A DNA stretch of 64,000 nt from Taenia hydatigena (Eukaryota > Platyhelminthes > Cestoda > Cyclophyllidea > Taeniidae): NCBI GenBank assembly GCA_036345935.2, contig JADWOT020000005.1, positions 2,970,696 through 3,034,695 on the forward strand. Direction: 5' to 3'. The position numbers were made by a program, and so were the translations under genes. The notes under the pieces are model-generated. The model had not been told where the DNA came from. It searched no databases and saw only the letters and a list, made by a program, of their open reading frames with translations. Positions 39,401 through 51,639 of the stretch are shown here, piece after piece; position 1 is the stretch's first letter; every line of letters begins with the position of its first letter.

Positions 39401-40944
39401 AGCGATAGATGCAATTTTCCATAAACTTTAATAGTTAACATGTCGACAAACCCAAGACGGATGTGAAGTCAAAGTGGAAACAAATACTGCTTGGTAGTAA
39501 CAAACAGTGGGCTTTGTGGTCTTCAATACAATAAAAATTGGTCAGAATAGCCTTGTTCAAAAACTTTTGTAGCGTTTTAATAAGTCGTTGATTATCTAGC
39601 TGACCTTTTATATATAAAGGCGCGGGAACTAGTTTGGCTGAAGCATGGGAAGTAAAATATATTGTTGTCGAGCTCTTCTTGGTGGCGAAAATTCCAAATA
39701 CCAACAACTTTATTACAGTTTTCTGACTGTTTTGTATGGCTTAACTAGCAAAAGAGATGTGGGAGCAAAGTATTTTTCATTGTCCAAACACATGATTATC
39801 CTAAAAAGAGAAATTTCCACTTAGAATATCACTAGTCTCTTTTTCAGACGGTTTGAAATGTGGCACAATTGACTTTGTCCATTTCTTTAGGTTAGCGCAA
39901 ATCTCTTGAACGTCATCGGGATTGCAGTTATCTAAAAAATGTAAAGTAATTTAACATATGTAAAGTAGGATATTAATTAACTAAAGGTAGTTTAAAAATT
40001 CTCCATCACTTATTCGTATTTTGACAAAATGATGCAATCTTGAACGATAAGTTAGTCGAAATGAAATCCTCGTTTATTGTGTCGAATTACTCACATAAAA
40101 TGGACTTTCCCTGTATTGTTGGAGTGTGAACCAAATAAAACAAAGCTTATAGCATATTCTCCCTTAACTGCGATAATCGTTTCTTAAGTAAGCGGCTTGC
40201 TTTTGGGTCAGGAAGTTATTTTATCTTGGTACCTATCCATTTGACTTGAGACTAATTTTAACGGTAATGTGGAGACAGCGTTGGTAATTATAATGGGGAT
40301 TATCCTTACAGCCTATGCTAGCCCATCAATTGGGTTATCTTCTTACCAGTCAATTTTTTATCTTTTGCTGGTTTGGACATTGGCGATGTCCTGAGTGTCT
40401 AAGACTCACCTGCCACAACCTCACTTGTGCAAGCTGTTTCACCTCCTTCTGAAAAACATAAATTCATCCTCATAATCCGGATATATTTAGTATGTCCGTA
40501 AACATACACGCATGTGAGTAGGTGGATGGTTTGCTGTCATAATATCTAACTAGCCTTCTAAAATTGGAGCAGACTTGCGCCCACCATTTACAACCAACGC
40601 AAGCGAATACATACACAATGAGGCGGTGAATGACTAAACACTCTGGCGTAGGGTGCGTAGGAGTTGTTTTGTTCAAGAATAGTCATCGATGCCAAGCTGA
40701 GTTGTTTAGCACCAGAAAATCCTTGAAAGCAGTTTCTTACTACAAGTCTATTTCTATTTCTGGGCAATTTGATGCCTCGCTGCTCCTCCTTCGATTGCTA
40801 AACGAGACGTGTCCATAGTTGAAGTCTTCCACCAAAACAAATAACTGAATGTATTTGGCTATCCTATCCGCCGAATGCTGCATACTACTCAATACTTGGA
40901 ACAACACCTTTCCGACACCTTCCCAAAAAATTAAAACAAATTAT
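36481..40944. other. mostly noncoding
   Basis: No repeat copy was recognised. A minus-strand frame, 38972-38748, has some coding character (DCFGKIVHPQLVNHRIFRGT) but no partner exon or domain was found. The frames at 38045-38572 (+), 39435-39707 (-) and 40470-41040 look like chance. Confidence 0.35.
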
Positions 40945-41562
40945 TTAATCAAATATTCGCGTACTTCTAGCAGCTTCGGCTTTTCTTGTAGTCGGTCGAG
41001 TTGTCATTTGCTGATCATCTGCACTGCGTATATACTTTGATCTTATCACTTTGCTATCCTGTCTAACAGGACTTTTTTGGCATTTATTTGCCTTCTTGGT
41101 CTGCTCCTCTCCTTCATCCTCCCCCTCGGTGTTGATGTTAAACGCCTCCTCTTCTCCATCACTAGAAATTGTCAACTCCCTCGAAGGCACCTTCTTGTGG
41201 GGATCTTTTGCCTTTGATTTAGAAGACCTTATCTGACGAGGTGGTGATGGCAGTGGCGATGATGATTGCTCTGGTCGCCGTCTATGTTGGTTTCGAAGTC
41301 TTTTCCTACCACTGCTACTTCGTTTGCTCACAGCATATGCCTTTACTGCTTTACCTAATTCCTCTCTCTCCTCGTCCTCCTCCTCCTCCTCCCCTTCCTC
41401 GTCATCGTCATCATCCAGCCAGAAGTGCTTTTGTTTTTGATGTGCCGACGTATCGAGCTCCTCGTCCGAGTAGTCATCCTCGTCGGAGGAGATAAGGAAG
41501 CCCTTTAGAGAGGCAAATTTCGCTGCAACCAAGTGTTGACCCAGCGTCGATTTACCCGTCAT
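40945..41562 (-). CDS. acidic low-complexity, probably nuclear protein, single exon
   Basis: A 205-aa frame starting at an ATG (41562) with no intron needed. Layout: a short N-terminus (MTGKSTLGQH), an acidic Asp/Glu block (about 27-70, including DDDDDEEGEEEEEDEE), a basic Ser/Arg/Lys-rich middle with RKRLRNQHRRRPEQ resembling a nuclear localisation signal, a second Glu-rich block, and a basic tail. The alternation of acidic and basic runs is typical of intrinsically disordered chromatin- or RNA-associated proteins. Low complexity prevents family assignment. The frame could also be the terminal exon of a larger gene, since a polypyrimidine tract ends in TTGTCGAG just before the ATG and a GTACGC donor lies near its end. 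GKST alone is not taken as a P-loop. Confidence 0.5.
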   Translation of the reverse strand: MTGKSTLGQHLVAAKFASLKGFLISSDEDDYSDEELDTSAHQKQKHFWLDDDDDEEGEEEEEDEEREELGKAVKAYAVSKRSSSGRKRLRNQHRRRPEQSSSPLPSPPRQIRSSKSKAKDPHKKVPSRELTISSDGEEEAFNINTEGEDEGEEQTKKANKCQKSPVRQDSKVIRSKYIRSADDQQMTTRPTTRKAEAARSTRIFD

Positions 41563-44500
41563 TGGTTGTCTCGACAAGGAAAAGGAAAGCAAAGAACGGA
41601 AGTAATCAATGGGCCATAAAAGCCTTCATGGTCATTAAACCGTGCTCCAAAATCTGGGAACAAAGTCATTTGATGCGATTCGGCAAACCAAACAAAATAC
41701 ATCCCTCACCAGCGGAATTTGGTTTTTTATTTAAAAGCTAGGAATTTATCCCTTTGCATTAAAATTATTCTGAATTACTAAGTTGGAAGGTTAGGAAATG
41801 CAATTATAAAATGTTTAACTTTAACTAACCACTTTACACTCTGTTGATTTCGATGCGAGGACGCTGCAACTGGACCACGTATATAAACCAAAATGGTTAG
41901 ACCGTTGCTATGGTGAATGTAACAAAGTGCTCCAATTTTCTTTCATTTTACACAATAGAGAATTCCCATCTATTCAAGTGCCTGTAAACTGAGGCATAAA
42001 ATTTACTTTCCCTCCTCCCGCTGTCATGTTGACACTGAGGATGTCGTGCCTATTATCTTGTCCACTTTTTTCTCGCCTTCGGTATGTTCCATCTATTCCC
42101 CAGGGAGGGAGCAATTCACCAGCAACTTTTAATTTTCTTTGTCCATTTTCGCCTTCTGATTTGAAGATTCTAAAAAGGAATAGTTTAAATTTAATTTTGT
42201 ATTTATTGATTTGGCAACGGAAGCTTCAAGGTCAGTCTTTTCCCTTTATCCTGATTGGCTTAAACGGCTTAAATTTGTACTTTTGAAGTAGTAGTAACAA
42301 CCATAAGCCCTAAAAGTGCATAATTAAGCCCAGATAATTGAACAAATGCCTGAGGGCACTAGGGTGGCCTAGGTATATTCCTAATACAATTAGTCGTTTA
42401 CTTACTACTACTAGCGAACGAGGGAATGGGAGGTTTTTTAAAGGGCTGACAGAAGTAACACCTACGGGAGGACACCACCCTCGACAAATACAGTGTACGC
42501 ACCCCTAGTCGTGCCTTATTTGATGATTCAATGATCTGGCACCGCAAAGGGCTGTTCAACGCTTTGCAGTGAGTGTAATTTATGCCTCATTTTCCTTTAA
42601 CCCAAAAGGGAATCCACCGTGCAATTTCGAGGGCTGTAGAGCTATTCGCAACTTTCTCTTCGGGCTAGGTTACTATTATCCACCAGGCACTAAAGCAGGT
42701 TCCATTTTTTGAGGTTGTCTTGAAATCCATTGGAGATGTGTCACTTGGTCCCAAAATCGCACACCAGATGGGATAAGTTGCCAATGGTGGAGGTAGCGGC
42801 GGGGAGGATTTCACTTGGCGCTGCCACAAATATGGTCACAAATACACCAATGAAAGTGTTTCATCAATTTCTTGTTCTGTGTCCATTTTCTAAAAATGAC
42901 CATTTTCCGCGCATAATCTCGGGGCCTTGTAAAGCATTTCGAAGCTGATGGGCTCAGCGCCTTCCTCTGATTGGTCAATGTCACACAAACGTTAACCTAA
43001 ATGGACTACGAGTCACCACATGGCTAAGGCCAATCAAAATACGCCGGAATGGATTCACTTTGGAGCTTTGACATCCGGTTAGTGGGTTTGTGTACACAGC
43101 ACACCACCCCAGCTTACTCATACCTCCCAGTGCTGACGTCTTTGTGTCCGCGTTACCGGAGCCCTGACTCTCACAGCTGCACAGGACTGCCAGCCAGGTC
43201 CTATCCGTCTACCCCTGTGTGTCGCCCTCCCCCTCCTCCATTTAGGGACGAGGGGGACGGGGCGTCGCCCTGCTACCCTCCATCTTATCAAGGACAGGTT
43301 TTTAGTCTGACACACATTAAAGAGCCCTCTCGATCACTAATTAGCATAAATGGCTACCCAAACTACCTCTGAAGAGGAAGTTTCCTCTTTCACGCAGTCA
43401 ATGCGGAACCACTCAAGATGAAGCGGTAAGACCTTCACAATGTGAGAAAGGTGGTGATGATATCTGACAACACCAAGCACAACAGCCATTGTTCATGACA
43501 AATAAAGAAATTAATGGCCATTGCGTAGGTGACGTCCATTTGCCCAGCACCTCTTCCATCACAGCGCTCTCCTCCCCTTCTACTCTATGTGACTATTTCC
43601 CGAGTTGCTGTCACTGTCAACACTCCTTCATAATATAGTTAACGGTGATCCGTTAGTACCTCATTTGCTTTGTCTAGAATTTTGTTACTTGAGCATTAAG
43701 AGGGTAACCTTTGTTCTTGAGAAAGGGGGAGAGCTTAAAAATGTCCACACTAGTGACTAAGGAGCCCACCATCATTCTCAGTGAACTTCTCCTCCCAAAT
43801 GAATTTCGGTACTTAATTAAATGTCAGTAGTATCGACAAGTGATGACAATAACGACTAATAGAGCGTTTATTGGCTTTTAAATCAGCAAGTTGAGGATTT
43901 TTAATGCGGCTCATGCTGCAGACTTCCTGTTCTCCATCCTCCTTTCCTGCCATTCTGTTTAAGTAGGTTAGTACGGTCACTTGGGGTAAAGCGTAACTCT
44001 ATCCATGAAAGACTAGAGGTGGTCCTGTTCATAAGAAATTGTGGTGCTGTAAATGGACCTGGCTTTGTAGCGATAATCAACGCATAAAGTCGGTTTGGCT
44101 AATCACCAGGATTGCAAAAATCGAGACAGTCAAGAATCTAGGCCCAATCGGAAGACTGCAGAATTGTCCTGATTGTCGGCACAGGGGCGTGCCAGAGTAA
44201 CGGACAACTCCACCACCCATCCCCCTTGGCGAACATTATCAGCCTGTCTGGCACATGAAAGAAGTTAAACTTGCCTAAAAAGGTGGAGGATATTTCCATG
44301 CTTTTTCTGATGGGAACCTTGAAGAAGGCGAGGCGGCGAAACCCATCATTTACAATTGGAATGTTAAAGGAGCACTCTATAATGGATGCAGCACGTTCTG
44401 GCTACCCTCTTGGACTGCGTGATGAAGAGGCAGATGTCATCTATACGTGACTGGTGCAACGTGGACAAGAGTCCACAACCAGTGGAACCATGAAAGCTGG

Positions 44501-46418
44501 GCGACTTAGGTCTAGCCAAAACACACTGAAGTGTGGCAAATGGGATTCTGTGACTAGCACACTATTTGTTACTTCTTTTATGGACCTTATTTTAATAACA
44601 CACCATTATTCAGTTGTTTTAATGACAGTCAGATTTGTGACACGAAGGTACATTTGTTTTTGTTGTGCCGCTGAACGCGCAGATGCACCGTGTTTTATAG
44701 CCTCATGATTAACTCTCTCCATCGCACACCTCCAAGTCATCCACCAATTTATCTTATCCAACTTGTTTGTTCATTAGTGTGAGTGAGTGGGTGTGGCAAA
44801 AATGCATGTGACTGTGGCTAAGGCTGTCAGAGTGCCAGTCAGTATGGCGGTGGGTGTGTGCGATGGACCGCAGACGGAATTGCCGACCATCAATCTCCTA
44901 TCAAAGGTCAAATACACATAATATTACTGGTTGGCAAGGCGATCACTATCAACTTAGCGGGGGCGGGTTAAAAATGGGGTCATAGGTGTGTCCAGAACCA
45001 ACTTCCAGACATTCTGGTGAGGCGGATAAGTTAACGGTTTTTTGAAGAAACGAAACGGTATTTTAAAGAAATAGTTCTTTTAATCCTTTGTGCAAGTCTG
45101 TGGGTTAGAGTGAACAAGTCTTTTTAAAATTTACGAAGAATTATTTCTAACATGGCCCCACAATCAATAACATGCGATCATAACGCAACAATTGCAAAAA
45201 ATTTTTAACCACTCATCCACTAAATGAAATTATAAAAGGCCCGTAAACCGTGTAGACTTCGATGTCTTTGCTTTGATTAGCTTAACGCGTCAATCCAATC
45301 ATCACAGATGTGTGACGCTAAAATGTTCAATCAATTTTTCCATAGCCGACTCTAGCAAAATGCATGTTTTTAAGTCCTCAGATCATAAAAAAAAATGCAA
45401 GCTGATTTATTCGGTGCATTCTCAAGCCAATAACTGACAGTTAAAATTGACTAAAATGCAACACATTTGACCAGAAAAGGAGTGACACCTAACCAGAAAC
45501 TTGATGCATTAAGACAAACGCAAGGTCGTATTTCAACCTACTAAGTATTCATTTACAATCAGATAGCTAAAGAATGTACAAATCAGGAATTTAATTCCCT
45601 TATTCATTGCTTTTATAATACTTTAGTTAAAACCCTTTAAGAATCTAAACCAACAGTAAATCCAGTTTTCTTATTTTAGATTCGATAAGTTATTGACATG
45701 CGTCAGACACTGCTACTCAATTATTTAATGGCCTAAAATGCAGGCGCAATAAACCAACCATTTTACGACCCTCAAAATCGAAATCTTTAATGTGCACCTT
45801 CCAGTCAAATCAATGCATAAATCAACTAACAAGTGACAATTGGAACGACTGACATGTGGTGCATTTGACTATGCAGGAATTAACGCCTGGTGAGGAATCT
45901 TGCGCATTAAAACAAAACCAAGGTTAAAATATGCATTTATTGGCTTACTTATTAGACAGCTTGGAAGTTAAAGAAAGCGTAAATATATTTTAGCCTGATT
46001 TTGTATTAATCGTTTTTCTATATAATATGTAACTTTGCGAAAAGAATCGACTAAATTACCTTACGTTAGATAATAAATTGATAAATGTTAAGCATGGCCA
46101 CGCCATTGCTTGAGTTACTAAATGCAGATCCACTAAGCCATTCATGTTGCGACATTTAGTGTCGGGTCTATTTATGTGCTCCCTCCCGTTAAATGAACAA
46201 AATAACGATTCAGTTTAGCGCTTAACTGTTTGGCTTTACTGCTAGCGCGACATTTGTCCCCTTCGTGGTTTCCGTTAATGATTTAATTTCATGCCGTCCC
46301 AGTTCTGACACCGACCAATCAGCTTTATGGCACATTTACCGTTCGCCCAAAAATAGCAATGCGGCCCTTGTGACCTTTAATCCAATCCATTATTTAAAGG
46401 AAAAAAGGATTATTTTTA
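41563..46418. other. noncoding region
   Basis: Nearly 5 kb without a frame I can support. The frames at 42026, 42730, 43049 and 44454 (+) have no splice context or domain. Two adjacent AT-rich stretches (45.0-46.4 kb) carry many TTTAA/AATTAA words but no tandem repeat. No TRIM copy was recognised. Confidence 0.4.
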
Positions 46419-46697
46419 TTATTCAAAGCTAGGGAGAAGACCGTAGCACTGGTTAATACTTCTTAGAGCGATTTGCTTAGAAAATGTCTTCATCATCAGT
46501 AAGCGGAAGTGCTGTTGACCAAATGACACAAAAAACGTAAATTTTTCCTCAAATACAACGAAGACTAGTAACAAGTTTGCTAAACCTCCTACTACAGGCA
46601 AACTCACCAGTGAGAAGGCTTTGCATTTCACGTGGAACGAGAGAGGCATCTCGACAACTGGCAAGGGAGATGCCTCGCCCTGTTCGCTCATTTTCAT
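46419..46697 (-). CDS. small two-exon hypothetical protein
   Basis: Exon 46697-46608 (ATG-AAA-ATG start, 30 codons) ends at a strong donor CTG|GTGAGT. A phase-0 acceptor (GGTCAACAG) at 46512 opens exon 46511-46419, which runs 30 codons to TAA. The joined product is 60 aa: an acidic N-terminus (MSEQGEASPLPVVEM) and a basic, hydrophobic C-terminal half. No signal peptide or known domain was seen. The unspliced frame is also open, so splicing is only inferred. Low confidence. Confidence 0.25.
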   Translation of the reverse strand: MKMSEQGEASPLPVVEMPLSFHVKCKAFSLVSLPVVGGLANLLLVFVVFEEKFTFFVSFGQQHFRLLMMKTFSKQIALRSINQCYGLLPSFE

Positions 46698-47287
46698 TGA
46701 GAGGGAAGCACGGGAACACGTTTTGGAGGTAGCATACTAGGCAACACCTCTGCATGATATGCACAAAGCTCTACTAGCCATTGAGGCTTCCATTTTTTCA
46801 TCGAAAATTAAGGAGTTTATTAGCCATAAAATAGATAAATTTTTAAGCAGCATCGGTAGTGGGTGCGTGTGTGTGCCATTTGTAGACGCTGATGTATGCA
46901 GTGGAAAAGGGAACAAGGTAGCGGTAAAGGAGGAAATGAGCTGACACGGATAAGTGTGTTGCGGAATTCAACAAAGAAACGTCATCCCCGGTAAAACAGA
47001 CAAACTTGCCTGCTTGTCCGCCCGCCTCTCTCTGTAGTCCTTTAGGCAAGGTCAAGAGAGGGAGAAGAGACGGCACCTAATGGACCAAAGACAGCTAAGT
47101 ACGAAAGGATTGTGATCGGGATAGGGAGGGAAAAAGTACGAGACGCAAATGAGACACTTGACTACGTGGTACATGTGAACGTGTGTGTGTGTGACGGTGT
47201 GACAGTGTTAATGGAGCAGGAAGTCTTCGAAAGTATTTTATAAAGTTGAGGAGAGGAAAGAGGGCATTACTACAATCTTTTCTTGCT
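46698..47287. other. intergenic, 3' side of troponin I
   Basis: Contains the presumed 3' UTR of troponin I at its right end. The frames at 46759-46944 and 46843-47076 look like chance. A (GT)n run lies near 47180-47192. Confidence 0.4.
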
Positions 47288-50200
47288 TCATTCCTCTACG
47301 GCCTCCTTTGGAGCCTCGCCTTCACCCGCTGGTTTTAATTGGTCTCGAAAATCCACTTTCTAAAAAGCGAGAAAGGCAAAAGAAGTCACGCACACCCTTT
47401 CAGTCTGGGGCTACGTTTCCGCCCAATCCTATTGGCTAGAAAGCAAGGACAAGTTTCTGCGCTCTTCTGATTGGCTAGATGGTAGATCGGTCGATCTCCC
47501 GTCATCACATGTCCGATTTAAAAAAATTAAACTAACGAAGTTAAACATAAATAACTCAAAGCTGTACATGAGAGGCCTCGTCCTTTTCCTCAAGGGCGAA
47601 TTTGTTTTGACCCGTGGATTTCAGTTGGGTTCGGAAGGAGGCCAATGTCTTTTCCTTCTTCTCGATGCGTGCCAGTTGGCTCTCGGTCTTGGAGACCTTT
47701 TTAAGCACGGGTTTAACGCTATGGAGAGGAGGAGAGAGTGTATAGATTACCTCAAACCGTTGAGTGAAGGAGCTAAATGACATTAGGCAAGTGTACGTAC
47801 AATTTGCCCTTGACGTCATTCACCTTCATGGTGAGCTCATTGATTTCAATGTCCTGTCGCCGTAGCTTCACCTCCCAATCATACTTCTCACCCTCAAGTT
47901 GAGCCACCCGTGCGTGAAGCTCTCGAACCTTCTTGGCAAGAGCAGCTGAAGAGGCAGAGAGAGAGAGAGAGAGAGAAAATACTCATTCCTTTAGGTGATC
48001 AACCTCTATTTGAGCTAAAATTGTAGGGTAACTCACCATCATCGAGACCGTCCAACTGAAGAGGTTGAACTCTCGATCGGAGGTAGTTGTCCTTCTCCTC
48101 TTGTCGCTTCTTCATCTCCGCCTTCATCTCGTCTGCCGCCTTTTGCATGATCAGTTGCTGGATGGATCAAGCACATTCGCGGTTAAGTCGCTGTTTTTGA
48201 AGGCGTCTGTACGAGGAGCGGAGTTGTGCCTAGTAAACTCACCTTGAGCAGCCTCTTCTTCTCCGGTGAAAGGCCTCCCAAACCCTTTCTCTTCTGACCA
48301 GGCTTGCGTTGCTTCTTAGCGGCTTCTTCTGCCTCACGCTTGGCCTTCTCCTGAAAGTGAAAACACGATAAAGCCAACCTGCCGACTCAAAAACCGAAAA
48401 ATCTAAAACATGCTGTCTTTAAGCGATAAGTAGGGAGTTTTTCTTTAGCCAGATAAGCCGCAAGCTGCATATTATCAAGTGTTCCTTGAAGCGCAAAGGG
48501 AAAGCAGCGTTCGTGTTTTTGCCTATAATGCAGCCAAGAGATGTCGAGTGCGCTGGCCATGCGTGCCTGGCCCAAAAAAGGGAGGTGAACATTTGTTTTT
48601 TTTGTGCATTTTAAACTACCTCTTGTTTCCTTTGACGCTCAGCCGCAGCCTAGATTTCGCGCGGAATAGAAAGGTAGACAAGAATTGTGTCAGTGAGGGA
48701 ATTTACGGCTTTCCATTCCATGCCATGCAAATTTTTACTCCACTTTTATCGCATTCCGGGCATGCAACTTTCTTCCAATTTCAAGAACTTCACCACTTTT
48801 CAAAGCCATGCCGAGGGATCAATCGAGAGTTAACGCTTTGAGGCTTCACCAAGGTTTTGCCGCAGACCTTGAGCTGAAAAATCTCGGGAAAGGGGAACGG
48901 TGTAGAGGGGACAAAGGAGCCGCGTGGACTCCCTCAGTGCTCAGTGTTAAGGGATAGCGGTGTATTGTGCAAGTAGGAGTGCGTGTGTGCGTCTGTGTGT
49001 GTAGGTGTGTGGTTGTGTGCAAGTATCATCATTCCACTCAAAACGGGTGCCTGAGACGAGAAAAAATGGAGAAGCAAAAATCATGCACGCATGCACCAAC
49101 CTCTTCGCGCCTTGCCTCTTCCTCTCTCTTCCGTCGCTCCTCCTGAAATCAATGTAAGTAGTATCGTTTACCAAGATTTTCTAATCAAATTTGTGGCTAA
49201 TCAGTGTTAACTTACTTCCTCCTTTTGCTTTTGGGTTTCATCCTGAAATGTAATTAGAAAAAAAGGAGGCGAATTAGAATTAGAGATCGCGAAAATGGGG
49301 GAAGAGACACTTATATGATCCGTGCAACTATCGACACAAAAGGTCGGACAATGCAGGTGTTCGTCGTTTCTAACTGAGCACTTAAACAATGTTGCGCCAC
49401 CTAAATGACACATGCGGATCACACTCTCCGTCCCGACTAGCCGAAGTTTTTTACACGGTGTTCGACGGAGGAGGAGAAGGAGGAAACAGAAAAGAAGAAC
49501 TAACAACGGCAACATATCTACATTCACACCGTAAATTGCAGAAAAGAAAACATTCACGCAAACAGACAAGTAACACTTTGGTGCTACAAAAAATGTAGAA
49601 AAGAAGGTTAGCAGCTTTACCTCCGATTCGGTCTGAAAAGATTTGAACAGGTTTGAATTAGGGTTTGTTGCCATTGGCGTCAACAGAAACACTTAACAAT
49701 GAACATGCTTAACATCAAATTGACGTGCAAGTTTGGACACATCTCGCTCCCAGTCCGAGGGTCATCTCCGCTGTTGGACACTTTGCGACCAGTTTGGTCA
49801 AAGTGACAAATCACCAGGACTAGAAGAGGTGCTAGGAGTTGGCGCGGTGGAAGGGGAAGAGTTTTGGAAAGGGGGCAAGACTTTACCACACACGCAAACA
49901 GAAATGATGATTACACAAAAAGAGCAAGCATCAATTGAGAACCTAATCAATCTGACAGCTACGGAACATGATGGGTGTGGTGGATGCTTTTACCTCGGAG
50001 ACTTCCTCCTGCACAGGGTTGTAGAAAAAGTTAGGTGGGTTAGTAAAAGTGCGGACGTGTGTGACAAGGGCATGCAATACTCTCAAGTCAAGAGTTGTTA
50101 AAATGGCATTCAAAAATCGACGGTTACCTCAGACTCTGAGGCCTAGGAGTTGGCAAAAAGAAAAGGGTTGACTTTAATTTTTAAACACAAGAATTGCTAC

Positions 50201-50548
50201 TTAAATGAGTTATAGTTATTATTAAGTAGCACTGGGTAGAATTGTTAAAAAATTGAGACAGATTTCAACTTACAGATTCACTGAAAAGAAAAAAGCAAAA
50301 AGGATATTAATTTGCTATTTTTTTGGTAAAATAACTTGTTCAGATAAACTCTAAGCTAAATAAACACCCTAGTGTTGGTGGAAATGGTGGGGTGAAGATC
50401 TCTTATCGCGTGCAGCATTCACCATCATTATAGCTACAAGTGAACACTGTAAGCCAATTGTAATATGGAAAGGATGGCTAAAAGCCTTTTTAGAAAAGAA
50501 GGAGAAAAGAAATCTGTAGACTTGCCTTCGGCTTTCGTCGTCACTCAT
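47288..50548 (-). CDS. troponin I with microexon-encoded N-terminal extension
   Basis: Inhibitory subunit of the muscle troponin complex. Exons (high to low): 50548-50526, 50280-50274, 50142-50128, 50008-49994, 49632-49621, 49242-49216, 49142-49101, optional 48873-48850, 48649-48620, 48350-48243, 48157-48037, 47945-47801, 47718-47568, 47359-47288; phases agree throughout, giving 255 aa (263 with the optional exon). The first seven encode an acidic Ser/Glu N-terminus (MSDDESRSES...). The core has the family landmarks: GLGGLSPEKKRLLK, QLIMQKAADEMKAE, LHARVAQLEGEKYDWE, MKVNDVKGKF and KPVLKKVSK; the C-terminus has FRTQLK and KVDFRDQLKP. The first intron has a GC donor (AG|GCAAGT). Neighbouring exons are too regular in phase for the string to be accidental. 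Confidence 0.93.
47956..47976. repeat. (GA)n tract in a troponin I intron
   Basis: About ten GA units just upstream (in transcript sense) of the acceptor for exon 47945-47801; read on the minus strand it is a (TC)n stretch that serves as part of the polypyrimidine tract. Confidence 0.85.
48850..48873 (-). CDS. possible optional 24-nt troponin I exon
   Basis: Flanked by a strong acceptor (TTTTTCAG) and a GTGAAG donor, phase 0 on both sides, encoding LKVCGKTL. The product is unlike the Glu/Lys/Arg-rich exons around it, so it may be alternatively spliced or a decoy. RNA evidence would settle it. Confidence 0.4.
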
Positions 50549-51639
50549 GTTGCAGCAGAGACCAAATTACAGTAGACTGCAAGAGGAGACAAGTGAGTTA
50601 AGGTATTATCCAAAAGTTAAGGCGATGCTTTAACGAGAGAGTCACGAGTAGCAGGCAGAAAGACCAACCTCCTAGAGGCGCTCCGATACCAACTGCCACC
50701 GCCCAAACGCTCTGTCCCTCGAGGTAGAGGTGTGGGTGAAAGCGTAGATACAGCACCAGGACCACGCTTCCCACCCATTGGCTAGTCGATTGCGCCATCG
50801 ATCGATACTTCACCGGGCACGTAACCGTGACTACTGTTCACTCGTGGGCAAAATCGATGCAAACGCGTAAATGTGCGTGCGTGCGCACACACACGCACGC
50901 ACTGGCAGGAGGCGTGATGGCCAAGGGGGGACGGCACGTACGCAGTAATGCACCTGTGGAAGACTTTACAGACGGCATCACTGCCATGCATTTTGGTGGA
51001 AGAAGGTTTTGGTGGGGGTGAGTTAAGACCCAGAGACGAGTGATCATTACTGTTGTGTTTTACATTACTTTTATTTTAAATCTATCAACACGTAGGCGAC
51101 CATTCATTGGTGGGGTGGATGACAAGGTGATATTAGCATTAGTCAGTAATGGAGTAGACAATGGCTCGTCAAGCTGTCACGTACTTGGAGAAAAGTAGAT
51201 GCCTGAAAGGTAGAAGGCTTTATTCCACCTGAATGGGGAAAGCAATGTTGATGAAGCAATGCATTCTGGGGGCACTAAACGATCGATAGTGTGCAGCAAA
51301 GGGTGCACAAACAATGCTCGCCTTGCGCCTACTTAGCAGGTCAATTTAAATGTTTCATAAAATGTCGGGTTTGGCCTCTTTTGTGGAAATTAGCACCGAA
51401 TGCAAAAGGCTTTCCTAGAGTGGCAAGAAAGCCAAATCAAAATATACTTCAACAACGATGAAGCTGGTCTGTTGAGTGCACTACGAGGGAGGAGTACAAC
51501 CTTGGGAGAAGCAAGAGACTCCCTCAGTCACTCTCACAATTTAGTTGTCAAGAGGACGGGAAGACTTTCGGAGCAAAAGTTAATGATATAATACGGCGAT
51601 GCTGCTGCACTCATTAGTAAGGTAAGTTAGTAGAAAAAT
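50549..51639. other. upstream region of troponin I
   Basis: Promoter and 5' UTR side of the minus-strand troponin I gene. Overlapping frames at 50598-51047 are short, and the one at 50813-50598 (-) is hydrophobic but unsupported. A CGCACACAC-type run lies near 50876-50900. No core promoter motif can be assigned. Confidence 0.4.

Noticed and set aside
43049..43372. 107-codon Pro/Ser-rich plus-strand frame with antisense partner 43118-43315
   Set aside because: The composition reflects a local C-rich stretch; there are no splice signals, domain or clear start context.
47288..47567. Alternative last exons for troponin I (stop after ASHVQL versus KVDFRDQLKP...)
   Set aside because: The GTACAG donor after the His codon joins the two in phase 0, giving a C-terminus like that of insect troponin I, so a single constitutive end is simpler. 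The read-through form remains possible.
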